Source: Mesorhabditis belari
Lineage: Eukaryota > Nematoda > Chromadorea > Rhabditida > Rhabditidae
NCBI GenBank assembly: GCA_958450365.1
Contig: CAUEEP010000743.1
Coordinates: forward strand, 5,209,001 to 5,273,000
Direction: 5' to 3'
DNA: 64,000 nucleotides
The notes under the pieces were generated by a model. The model ran no database searches. It was not told where the DNA came from and saw nothing but the letters and a program-made list of their open reading frames with translations. Below, one piece after another: positions 33,431 through 45,200 of this stretch (the first letter of the stretch is position 1; every line of letters begins with the position of its first letter). Made by a program: the position numbers and the translations under genes.

Positions 33431-33739
33431 TATCGTAACTGTTGAAAGGGGCAATGTAGTCTTATTGTAGCTGATGAAAGGGGTTTAATGGATTACTGTA
33501 GCACGTTACTGTACTGTATGTGGTACTGTATGGCTGATGTAGAAGAGATCTTCAGTCTCTTGGAATTACTGTAGCTGATAATTGTACTATAGTTTTGTTT
33601 TCATTGCAAATTGTAGCATTTGAGACAACTATTTCGTTTAACCGGGTAATCTCTTCATATTTCAAATGGTTAACATGCCATTTTTGCAAGTCATTAGCTG
33701 TAATCAAATTAGAATCAAATTAGAAACAAATTAGAATCA

Positions 33740-34050
33740 AATTAGAATCAAATGCTGCTTTCGGTGCTGCTTTCGGAGATGGCAGTTTGTCTCTCAGGCA
33801 GTGTCAGACTTGGTTTCAACGATTCCGAGAGGGAGACGAGACTTTGGAAGATTACGAGCACGGTTCGAGGCCAGAAGTCGTGAACGAAGCCAAGCTGAGG
33901 GACGTTATTCAGGTCGATCCATGCCAATCTGCTCGAGATCTTGCGAAAATATTCCATTGTGATCATGTCACCATCATGTGACCATCGAACGCCATCTTTT
34001 TTTTTGAATTTACCGTCAAATCGGCAGTTCCTTTTGCACCACCCTAATAG
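33740..34050 (+). pseudogene. Mariner transposase N-terminal fragment
   Basis: In one frame: LRQCQTWFQRFREGDETLED, then a short spacer, DVIQVDPCQSARDLAKIF and DHVTIM, then stop. This is the helix-turn-helix DNA-binding half of mariner transposases (the WF..F..G...L.D..R.GRP block). It is followed by the inverse end ATCGGCAGTTCCTTTTGCAC, like a mariner TIR. The catalytic half is absent. The flanks carry repeated ATTAGAATCAAATT on both sides. Confidence 0.75.
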
Positions 34051-34331
34051 AATCAAATTAGAATCAAATTAGCAACAAATTTGATCGTGTTTGTGTGGAG
34101 AAAAAATGAAAAAATGTTTAAACATTGTTATGTTTATGTTTTATGTTTAAACATTTGTTGGTTTTTCCTTTTTTTTTTTTGTTCAAACACGATCAATTTG
34201 TTTCTAATTTGATTACAGCTAATGATTTGCAAAAATGGCAGGTTAATCATTTGAAATATGAAGAGATTTCCGAAAATCACCTCCTACTTCTAGCAGTGAC
34301 TGCTAGGAAAATTAACAATTTGCAAATTTAA

Positions 34332-35155
34332 AACAGATTAAATACTCTAATAGAAGCCCCCCTATAAAATCGTCGCGTAGTTTAAGTTTATACACCAAAA
34401 AAAACCGCTCATCTCTTAGCGCACAGACATTTCTTTTTGCACTCATAAGTATCAAATTAAAACAGAGAAGACGGGGTGATTCTTTTTTAGATATAACACA
34501 TATTTTCAGCTTTAACCAGTGCTTAGAACAAAAAAAAACCGTATTCTCTCTAATAGTAATGCGCCGAGCCGAGCCGAGTCGATCACTATTTTAGCTTTAA
34601 AGAGGCTAAATTTTATTGAATTTTCCTGTAGCTTGAGCTATGAGCTTAAACAAAAGAAAGCCAACTTTAAATACCGTATTCTCTCTAATAGTCATGCACC
34701 GAGCCGAGCCGAGTTGATGACTATTTCACGGCTTTCAAAGCTTTTGCAGAAGCTCAACACTCAAATCCCCCACAAGATCTCATCGTCAGCTAGATTTTCC
34801 AACCCCACATCGATAGGTTCTGATAAGCGGTTCTCGAGATTTCGAGCAATTTAGGCAACGCTTAGGGTGCACTACTATTAGAGAGAATACGGTAATTGAA
34901 AAGTGGCAAAAAAAAGCCGATTTTTCATCAATTTTCAAATCATTTTGTTCTAAGCACTAGTCAAAGCCGAAATATGTGTTATATCCCAAAAAAAATCGCC
35001 CACTCTCTCCACTTTAATTTGATACCTAAGCGCGCAGAAATAAACTTACTGGTGTCGAGATATGAGCGTTTGTTTGCGCTTAAACTTAGACCACGTGACG
35101 CTCCTGTAGTATTTACGGTAAATTAAAGGCTTCTATTAAAGTATTTACGGTAAAT
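34332..35155. mobile_element. MITE family D, copy 1, interrupted by family B
   Basis: The left half (TACTCTAATAGAAGCCCCCC ...GTCGCGTAGTTTAAGTTTA) runs to about 34538 and resumes after 34894 with TTGAAAAGTGGCAAAAAAAG. The join point matches the continuous copy at 60955-61374 (AGCACTGGCCAAAGCC...). The right end is ragged, with two extra TATTTACGGTAAA endings. Confidence 0.65.
34540..34894. mobile_element. MITE family B pair nested in family D
   Basis: A 5' fragment of family B (34540 to about 34605: ACCGTATTCTCTCTAATAGT, GCCGAGCCGAG) is followed by unrelated sequence. A complete copy then lies at 34672-34894. Both interrupt element D. Confidence 0.65.
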
Positions 35156-35840
35156 TTCTTACTGAAAAAGAAAAACATTGTTTAAGCATTTAGCTTAGCT
35201 TAATTTTAAAAGGGCTATTTCGTTGCATTTTAAGTGACTTTGTCATCTTTTATCTAGTACATTTTATCTAGTACATTAAGTGACTTTGTCATCTTTTATC
35301 TAGTACATTTTTCATGTCGTTTTCGCCCTTTATTTCTTTCTGAATAAAGCATTTAGCTTAAACAATTCTCTTTAAAAATATGTGAGAATGGGGGCAATTT
35401 TCAGTTAAACGACCACCCACGAGGTGAAAATGAGCATGGTGAGAGGACCGAGTTAGCACTCCGATCGAGAAGTGAAAATGGGCAAAAAGCTGAGAAAGAA
35501 AGCGACAAGTTGCTCAAAGAAAAAAGAAAATTTTTTTTCAATTTTCAATTTTTCAAGTAATAATGGGGGGCGGGGGGTTTTGAGAGGGGAAAAAAAGAAA
35601 TGGAGATGGATTGAGGAGAGTTGAGATCCGAGATTTCCGAGATCCTCAATTTCCCTCTCCTCCCATCCCCTTCTCAAATCATATAAAGGTGAGGGGAAAA
35701 TCCCCGTTTCACGAACGATTCATTGTTCTACAAAATCCCATGAGTTTTCCATGAGTTGGCTTTGGATTCGATTTTTTTTAAACCAATCTGATTTGAGGCT
35801 TTCCTTTGGCTTTCTTTGAATCTTTTAGGTTTGAATAAAG

Positions 35841-36127
35841 TACCGTATTTCTTGGAATAGAAGACCGGGTAAAGAGTATGATCGCGTACTCCTGCGTAGC
35901 AGCCCTTTTTAAAATTTCTTTTCTGCATAAAAGCTTTCAATGAAGTGCTATAGAGCTGGAAAATGACTCAAAAATACGACATGAGCTAACAGATTTTTGA
36001 GCCATTTTCCAGCTCTATAGCACTTGATTGAAAGCTTTTATGCAGAAAAGAAATTTTAAAAAGGGCTGCTACGCAGGAGTACGCGATGATACTCTTTACC
36101 CGGTCTTCTATTCGAAGAAATACAGTA
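35841..36127. mobile_element. Long-hairpin MITE family C, copy 2
   Basis: TACCGTATTTCTTGGAATAG to CTATTCGAAGAAATACAGTA. The arms of about 115 bases are nearly perfect, with the loop around ACATGAGCTAACAG. Confidence 0.75.
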
Positions 36128-36796
36128 AGCATTACTTGGAACTTAGCTTTTTAGCTTTTTAGCGTTTTTTTTTTGCTTAAAAATTAGCTTTTCTTTTGTC
36201 AAATCAATTTGAGATTTGTTAAATCACTTTCTGTGTTAAATGTTTCCAAAAAAAAAATCGAAAGATTTCCTTTTCATACCATTTACCATCCAGCTCTTTA
36301 TCATTACCAGGTTTTCATTACCGAAATCATTATCATTCTCTTTATCATTACCGAAATTTTCTCACTTTCCGATCATTTTCAAACATAAACAAATAAAAAG
36401 CAGTGAAATTGATTCTCAAAAAGGCTTTGATAAGGTTCTGATGTTTTTTTTTTTTTGATATTTATTAGTGGAAGATTGAAAATAAAAGATGACCTTCAAG
36501 CCGCGAAACCAAAAAAAAAAAAAATAGGAGAATCTGTGCCCAAAAATCTTTTTGAAAAAATAAAATCCTTTTCTTTTCCTGTAAAAAGCTTTCATTTAAG
36601 AGCTTATTTCTCAAAGCCATCAAACAATTATGTCTTTTTACACAATAAACAATTACAAACACTTTTTCAGTTGTCTAGTTTGTTTGACCCAATTTTTCAG
36701 TTGTTTAGTTTGTTTTTTGATTCATTTTCTGGGTTTTTTTTTTGGCTTTTCTTATAAAATCCGAAGATGAAAGGTGTTTTTTTGGATAAAATACAA

Positions 36797-36937
36797 TACA
36801 GTTGACTCTCGATTTAACGACGAGAAAGCAGAAAGCACTGCAGCTACCCAGCCAATGGTTGACCGTTTAGGACAGCTAAGCAACAAGTTTAAGTTTAAGG
36901 CCGTTTTTTAGAATGCTTAAATCAAAAGTCGACTGTA
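36797..36937. mobile_element. Short MITE family L (pogo-like ends)
   Basis: TACAGTTGACTCTCGATTTAA and TTAAATCAAAAGTCGACTGTA are imperfect inverted ends with TA borders. The CAGT(T/C)GACTC end resembles pogo/Tigger-type elements. 141 bases, single copy here. Confidence 0.5.
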
Positions 36938-37049
36938 CTAGCGCAATGTGATATTAAAGAACATATTGATAACTTTTACTCAAGCTAAATCTCTAGATAT
37001 AAACTAGATTCAGCAAGAAACGTTCTTTTCTAGCTTTCGTTTAAATCAA

Positions 37050-37232
37050 AGCCAGACAAAGCCAGTCAAAACCAGTCAAAACCAGTCAAAACCAGTCAAA
37101 TCCAGTCAAAGCCAATCAAAGCCAGTCAAAACCAGTCAAAACCAGTCAAAACCAGTCAAAACCAGTCAAAGCCAGTCAAAACCAGTCAAATCCAGTCAAA
37201 GCCAATCAAAGCCAGTCAAAACCAGACAAAGC
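37050..37232. repeat. 10-base repeat CAGTCAAAAC
   Basis: About 18 units of CCAGTCAAAA/CCAGTCAAAG, with a longer repeat of about 80 bases inside the array. Confidence 0.85.
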
Positions 37233-37812
37233 CTTAAATTCTTATGTTTTTTTTGTTTGAATTTTATAAATACCTTTACTAGTATCACAAAAATCTGATT
37301 ATCTATTAAAGAAATAAAGAAATTGATTTAATTAATGACAAAAATGAGAAAGAATTTTGAAATATTAGCATCTTTCAAAATTCTTTCCCAAACCACGTCA
37401 CAATTTCTTTTCTTTATAAAAGTTTTCCTTCAAATTTTCTCCCTTTCTAAAACTTTTCCAGAAAAATCATTTCATCAACTTAGACTTATTTTTCGATTGG
37501 ATGAGACTCAGTTTTGAGGTTTTCTCTTGACTCAACTCAGCACTTTGAGCTTTTGCTCTCGCTCTTCTTGTCAAGATCGGCGATTTGAAAAGAAAGCGAA
37601 AAGAAAAATGACAATAGAAAATGGGGAAAGAAAAAAAGAAAGCGTAAAAACATTTTTTTCTAACTCGATTTTTTTCAACAAGTCGATTAGAGAAATTAGA
37701 GCCGATTCGATGCATTGGGATTGGAAGAAAGTGTCTGGGTTAGGCTATAGTTCCACGATTTTTATAGTCTTTCTATATGCTCTAAAACCTAAAAGCTCTA
37801 GATTTATTCACC

Positions 37813-38030
37813 TACCGTAAATACTGTAATAGTACCCCACCTCCCTCGTACAGTCGCGTAGTCGCAAAAGTTTTTGAGTATTTAATTTTTTTTCAAAGCG
37901 CTCGTACTTTCAAAAAATGCGTCTTTGGTATCAAAAAATAGCCCTGAATTTCAGCTATTTTTTGATACCTAAGCGAGCATTGTAGCATAAACCAGTGTCG
38001 AGAAAAACTCGTTCAAAGCTAGACTAGACT
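37813..38030. mobile_element. Foldback MITE family A, copy 4 (3' truncated)
   Basis: Starts TACCGTAAATACTGTAATAG and follows the family to AAGCTAGACTA, where the right terminus is missing. Confidence 0.65.
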
Positions 38031-38095
38031 TAAAAAGATCGGTTAGAACTAAATTTTAGTCCTGGTTCTTTAGTTAACTGCCTTTAGAGCGAGTG

Positions 38096-38168
38096 TATTG
38101 TGGTGTAATGGTTAGCACAATCGCCCAGTGAGCTGAAGATCGCGGTTTCGACTCCCAACAGTGAATCT
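38096..38168 (+). repeat. tRNA-like sequence, Gln/Glu-like D arm
   Basis: GTGGTGTAATGGTTAGCAC is a normal-looking A-box/D-arm, and GGTTTCGACTCC is a B box with one inserted T. The acceptor and T stems do not close, so this is probably a pseudogene. Confidence 0.4.
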
Positions 38169-39248
38169 TTTACTCTTTTTAAACTTAAACTTTAAAACTT
38201 TCTATCTTTCTACTGATGAAAAGATCTAGTTTAACTTTATTTGGACAAGCATGTGTTTCATTACTTTACCCAGTACTCTTGTAATTTTATTTAGCCCATT
38301 TCAATTTCCCAGTGCTATTTACCGAAGCAAAACATGCCAATTTCAAATCCCCCTTCTCTCTAGATTCATTTCACATTTCTCTAAGCTGAGTTTTCTCCTT
38401 TCGATTACTCAGATACTATTGATTTTCATGATAAAATCCTATTGTCTCAAGATGGACCTTGAGCCCGTTAGCCGAACGATTTTCTAGCCGAGAAAAGCTC
38501 GAAAAAAAGCCCAGTCTCTCTCGTTTTGCTGAGGATTTTTCTCCAAAAAGAAATCCGGGAAATGAGAAAAGGGAAAATCTAGAGAAGGGAATAATTTTTC
38601 ACGGCAATTTGAGGGAAAACTGTTTTTTTTTCTGTGTGTGTTTGAGGGAGTGGAGCTCCTCCTCCCTTCACAAAAAGATCGAGAGCCGTTGAGTCCATCA
38701 GTTTTGCAAGCAAACATCTAGATCTTGATATTGCGCTTAATTTCTCAATAGCTTCACTTTTTTTCTTTGCCTTGAATTTTCCCATAATCAGATGTAATGT
38801 TCCTTAAACTTTCCCCGTGTTATTTCCTCTTTTCTTTAAATATAAATTGAAATCTTTTAGAATTTCTATAGAAAAAGCAGGGAAAATTTTTATTTTCTTC
38901 GAAAATTTCTATTTGAAAATACCAAAAACTTGAGTCAATTGGTGAGGTTTTTTAGAATTTTCTTTTCTTAGTCACTGTCTCTTTCTAAATCAAAAAAAAG
39001 AAAGAAAAGACAACTTTTCACCAAAAAACTTCATATAAACTTCATATAAACAACCTTTAAAACCTTTAAAAGCTGAAAAAAATGAAACTGAAATTCCCTT
39101 AAACTTATCGGCTTTCATTTCCCTTTTTAAATTTTAATCAAAAAGATTTTAGCTCATTTTTTTTTGCTAACTCTTTTAGCTCTTTCTCTATTTCTCTTTT
39201 AGTTTCAGCTTTGTTTTGAGAAACTAGCTGTTTTTAGGTTTAAAAAAA

Positions 39249-42200
39249 ATGCGCTTGCCGGCGCTGAGCCTCGTGCTTTGTGCCTCGTGGTTGACTGTGG
39301 TCTTCACGCAGAAAGTGTCACGTTCTGAACAAAGAACCGCTCGTTCGCAGCTACAAACGAAATCCAGGTACTGTATAAAAACAAGATATGAAAGATATAT
39401 TTCTAAATTTCTTTAAATTTCTAAAAATAATCTACAATCTAAAATCTAGAATGGCGGCGACAATGCAGAGATTGAGACGCGAGCCGCCTAGAGACTGCTC
39501 CGATGCGCCAAATCTTGACACGAAAAACACATGCAAAATGGTGAGAGTTAGCTATTTAGCTAAATTGTAGAAGCTAAGTTATAGGGAGGAAACTCTTTGA
39601 AATAGTCTATATAGCCAAGAGAATTTATATGGAGAAAGCGTGGGAAAAATTCTGTCCTCAGGGTGAACAAGACCGCCTCTTCTTGCTCTCCTTTTCCCGT
39701 TCTAGAGAAACATTAGCAAAAAAAACATCTAGAAAAGTGGTTTCAGGTTTTAGAAATAGGTTTTAAAGATCAGAATTGTCTCTTGTTATAGGGTTTAAAA
39801 GCTATTCAGCTAACCAGCTAGTCAGCTATTCAACTAGCCAGCTAGTCAGTTAGTCAGCTAGTTTGTTAGTTAGCTAGTCAGTTAGTTAGCTAGTCAGCTA
39901 GTCATCTATTTAGCTATTCAGCTAGTCAGTTAGTCAGCTATTCAGCTATCCAGCTATCCAGCTATCCAGCTAGTCAGTTAGTCATCTAGTCATCTAGTCA
40001 CCTAGTCATCTAGTCATCTAGTCACCTAGTCATCTAGTCATCTAGTCACCTAGTCAACTAGCCAGCTAGCCAGCTAAAACCTGTAGTAAATTCTCAGGAT
40101 TCAAGAATACTTTTTGTTTGAATGAAACTTTTTGACGCTAAACTTTAGCTGAATACTTTTAGCTTAAGCTATTTGAAGTGGCCGACTGTATCTTAGAAAA
40201 TGCGTCAATTTTCAAAATTCAGATCCGTCACATGGATCATATTGCCCGTCGACGTGCTGCTCGTCAAGCCGCAGTGGGGAACTCAGTGGTCGAGGACACG
40301 AGAAGAAATGGTAAATGAGTGAAATAGTTGAAAAATAGGTGACAAATTCAATGCTTAAAAGCTGAAGATGTTAAAATGAAATTTTCAGGAGCGCCCACTT
40401 GGCAACAACCGATTCCACTGGCTGCGGGTAGTCGTGGTCAAGCCGCCTATCATCCCTACGATTGCATGACGATCATCTGTCTTTGCCCATTCTTCCGCGT
40501 AAGATCATGAAAATTTGAAAAAAAAACCCCTTGAACAGCAAGATTTTCTGATTTCTGAAGAGTCTAAAAAAAAGAGAAAGGTTAGAACCTCTAGAGAACC
40601 TAGATGGAACTTTTTGCTGAGCATGGTCATGCTCAGCAACACAAGTACTCTTCACTCATCTTTGATTACTCAAAAAACCCCTCTACTCTAGCTCTGGCAT
40701 TTAAAAACTGGACTTTAAATGGAAATTGAGAAATTCTCAGGAATTTGTTTAAGAAAAAAAAGGGAAAAATCTCAAGTATCTGTGAGATCTTTTCTCCCTA
40801 AAATCCTTTATTTCTCTCGCGTTTTTGCCTGTCAATTCGAATTTACATAGTGAAAGGATCAGAGGGATTTTAGGTCATAAAAAAAACAGGAAAACGATAG
40901 ATAAAACTTAGAATATCTATTAGAATATCTATTAGAATATCTATTAGAATATCTATTAGACTATCTATTAAGATATCTATTAGAATATCTATTAGACTAT
41001 CTATTAGAATATTTATTAGGATATCTATTAGACTATCTGTTAGAATATCTGTTAGAATATCTATTAGGATATCTATTAGAATATCTGTTAGACTATCTAT
41101 TAGGATATCTATTAGGATATCTATTCGACTATCTATTAGAATATCTATTAGAATATTTATTAGGATATCTATTAGACTATCTATTAGAATATCTATTAGA
41201 ATATTTAGTAGATCTAAAAAAAGGAATCTTTTACGTAGGAAATCTTTCGATCTATAGCGAAAAATAGATTTGCTTTGGCTTTAAGCAAAATTTCAATTTC
41301 AGCAAAGCACTTTCTACAAGTTTACAAATCTTTATAGAAGTTGTCTTCATAGAAAATGAGAATTTTCAATTTCCAGGGTACCGTACGGAACGGGAATTGC
41401 ATTCTCTCGAATGGAGCCCCACTGCAGATGGCTTATCGAAAAGAGTATCGAATGATGACTGATGATGAAAGAAATCGGTGCTTTTTTGCTTTTTTAGAAA
41501 GAAAACAACAATGCAGCAACAATGCAAAAAAACTTTATCTTTATCTTCACTTTATCTTCACTTAAAGCAATCAATTATATCAATTATTTGTTTCTCTTAT
41601 TAGATGGCACAATGCTCTGAACGTGCTCAAGAGAAATGGAGAATATGATCGATTGTCAGCTCAACATTTATCAGTTTGTTTACGGGATTTTTTTTGTGAA
41701 ATTTTATTTTAAAGAGATTTTAAAAAGATTAGAGATAAATTAAAAAAAGGAATTTGAAAAGAGTTGGTTAGAAAGGGATTTTAAAAGATTGGGAAGATAG
41801 TTTCCGCAACTTTTTTTGTGTCATTTGCGCAACAGGGTCATTTGCTCAACTGGGTCATTTGCGCAACTGGGTCATTTGCGCAACTCGCCATAACTTTCTT
41901 CTAAGTGGACCAATCTTTATGATTTTGGTTTCATTTTGTTGCACTTATTGAGATCTACAAAATGAAATCAAAATCATAAAGATTAGCCCACTTAGAAGAA
42001 AGTTATGGTGAGTTGCGCAAATGACCCAGTTGCGCAAAGTAGCCACCCCCGTCTTTTTCCCTCATTGATTCAAAGCTTTCATCTATTGTATAACTAAAAA
42101 GTTGCGGAAACTAGCCTACCCCAAAGATTGGCTAAAAAAAGGAAGAAATTTCCAGGTTGGAACTGGATCTGGTGCTCATTCTGGACCTGGATTTTTACCA

Positions 42201-45200
42201 TGGCATCGCGAGTATTTAAAAAGGTATAACTAAAAGAAATAAACTAAATAAATAAATAATTACAAAAACAATATAATAATTGAAATTAAAATTGAAATTG
42301 AATGAAATTGAATGAAATTGAATCAAATCCAGATTCGAAATCGCTCTCCGTCTTGTCGATCCAGCGGTGGCGGTTCCCTACTGGGATTCGGTGATGGATT
42401 GGTATTTGCCCGACGCTAGAGACTCGATCCTCTTCTCTAACATGTTTGCTGGTTTGTTTTCAACTTCGACAAATCACTTTTTAATCGACTAACATCATAT
42501 TTCTTTATCTTAGGTGAATCCGATTACTGGGGAAATGTGATTCAAGGACCTTTCGCTTATTGGAGAACTCTCGAAGGGCGTTCGACAATCAATCGGTTTA
42601 ATTTTATAAAAGAAATCGTTCTTAAACTTTAGAAAAAAAACATTAAAATAATGAAACTTTAAAATTCTAGTCAATTGGCGAGAAAAGGACGACTTTTTGA
42701 TGAACAACAAATCAATAACATTGTTGCTCAAAACGCTATTGAGTTCACTCTGGCTTTCACCGCTCCACAATGGGGTAAACTTTCGATATTTCATTGCTAA
42801 ACGATTTGGATTTAAATTTAGATATTAATATAGATAGTAATCTAGATATTAAACTAGATATTAAACTAGATATTAAACTAGATATTAATCTAGATATTAA
42901 ACTAGATATTAACAATTTAAATAAGCGAACTTTCAGGATGCCCTTATGGAAACAACTATGGAGCCATCGAATACACGCACTCGAACATTCACTTGTGGAT
43001 TGGAGGCGACATGGAACCACCGTCAACTTCGGGTATAATATGATTCATTGATATTTGACTTATTTAATATCTCAGCTTGCAAGTAATACAAGCTGAAATG
43101 AATTAGCTGAAATTAGCTGAAAATTTGAATTTGAATTAGCTGAAATTTTCAGCTAATGAGCCAATCTTCTTCATGCATCACTCGTTCGTCGACTACCTCT
43201 GGGAACTCTGGAGACAATTGAAACAGCCAAGATGGATCCGTGAACAGGTATCATATTTGATTAACAACAGAAAGGCACCAAAACTTTATGTGAACCTTTT
43301 GACTTGAGACCAAATCTAACTGATAGAATTGACCATGGGAAATTTGAAATTTGAATTTGAAACATTCCAGCTTTCGTAAATTTATTGAAATTGCAGAAAG
43401 CTGTGTGCAAAATTCGAGTCAATGATTCAATACAAATAAAGAAACAGTTTTCTAAAAAAGTTTGGCGAGAGTTGGATTGGAACTTGGGTGCAAAGAGGTG
43501 GCAGGATCAGCAGTCTAGCAGACTATCCACTAGACCACCGTGGCGCCCGTCGAGCCAGCGTGTATAAGCTATAAGTTAGCTCGAGCCTTAAGCTCGAGTC
43601 AAAAGACCAGCTTAAGTTGGTGCCTTTTAGAAATGAGAAAATTCCAACGCGAACCTAATTCCACCGTCGTTTTCTCGACCGTTTCTTGGCCGAGCAAAAT
43701 GCAACTGGAATTAGGTTCGACTTGGAATTTTTCCATGTCTACTGCCTTTCCTTGTAAGTGCTTTAAGATGCTTTAAAATGTTATCAAAAAACTCTTTCAG
43801 TCATACGCTCCGGATCACTGGAGTTGCTCGAATGTGCAGCATTTCCGGAACGCTATTATGAGGCCATTCCCCTATCTTGTCAATGCTGATGGTAGAGTTG
43901 GGTAATGGGTTTTTAAAAGATTTTCTTTTTCAGGACTTGCTAATGGATACACCGATCAAATGTACCGATATGCTCCGAGAGCCACTTGCTCTTTCCAGGT
44001 AATTTGATTTGATCCACTGCATTTGATTTGTTTTCATTTTTATAGAATCCATCGTGTGGTTCGCCTTATCTCTTCTGTGACACTCGAGGTTTCCCCCACT
44101 GTGTGGCGAAGGTAAATTGCAGCTTTGACAAGCAAAAGCAAAAGACAGCAAGCAAGCTTTTCTTTGTAGATCAAACCCGGCGGTAGCTGTCAAGGCTTTG
44201 AAATGTTCAACGCTTGCTATAGAGGACGATGCTGGTTCGGAAGGTGTCAACTCGCTGTAAGTTTCAAGATCTTTCTAGATCTTTTAGTCTAGTAATCGTT
44301 TCAAATCAAATTAGACTAGTCGAACGGCTCGCAAAAGCCAATTGGAGAGAGTGGCCGCGTTGAGGCGAAAAGCCTCGCCAGCTAGAGTCGCTAAAGCTTT
44401 AACGCCTAAAAGTGTGAAGCTTTTGAAAAATGTGCGATTGCTTGGAAAGCCACTTCTCCACTCAGCAAGAAGAAATTTACATAAAGCGGTATGATCCACA
44501 GCCAAATTCACTGAGTGTGAGCGTCGTAAGCGCACCAAAATTTGATAAACTATGATCCACAGCCAAATTCACTGAGTGTGAGCGTCGTAAGCGCACCAAA
44601 ATTTGATAAACTATGATCCACAGCCAAATTCACTGAGTGTGAGCGTCGTAAGCGCACCAAAATCTGATAAACTATCAAATTGCATGCTAGTTTTGTGAAA
44701 TTTTTTGCATGCTTTGTGTGAAAATGATTGATTTTTCAGAATTTCAAGATTTCAGGCTATTTTTGTTGAGTTTTTTTTTTGCATGATTGAATGAAGCAAT
44801 GTTTGCAAAGCAATTTCTATTTGTGTAGAGAGAAATCGAGGCGTTGAGTCAAGAAGGGGTAAACGATGGAGTGGAAGAAGAGACGACTGTGCACTCAAAA
44901 AGGCATCACCACTTGGCAGAGCATCACACGGATCGCGCGCAATCGGCTCGTCGCCGTAAAGCATTATCGATGCCGAACGTTGACGTCGATTTCGAGCACG
45001 ATTTTCCGATCAGACGTCGTAGAGCCACCGTAAGCTATAGGTACCGTAACGGTACTCGAATTTGTTATCTTAATCTTACTTTTCTCTAAAACATGCTTGC
45101 TTAGACTTGCTTTTACAGACCTAGTGCTTAGAAAATCGCTTAGTGCTTAGAAAATCGACTTGATCCAAAGCAACTCTAAAGCTTTATTCTCGTTTTTTTT

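Larger units (their letters stand above)
29875..39248. other. 9.4-kb gene-poor region between divergent genes
   Basis: It lies between the transporter start (-) and the tyrosinase start (+) and must hold both promoters. I find no convincing conserved gene. Sub-features are listed separately: MITEs B, C, D, A and L, a LINE 3' end, a mariner fragment, a telomere-like array and a possible 49-codon peptide. A module containing CATAAACATAACAATGTTTAAACATT, AGCTAATGATT and AACACAGAACATGAGGCTA recurs at about 30430-30600, 31140-31440, 31450-31560, 31610-31680, 31975-32150 and (partly inverted) 34080-34250. Confidence 0.5.

Noticed and set aside
32971..33454. VQYSTHSTVLLQYS repeat frames
   Set aside because: Translations of the ACTGT array. 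Only the 49-codon signal-like frame outside the array is kept, at low confidence.
37050..41215. Regularly spaced short repeats that might suggest CRISPR-like arrays
   Set aside because: The repeats are head-to-tail with no unique spacers, and the genome is eukaryotic.
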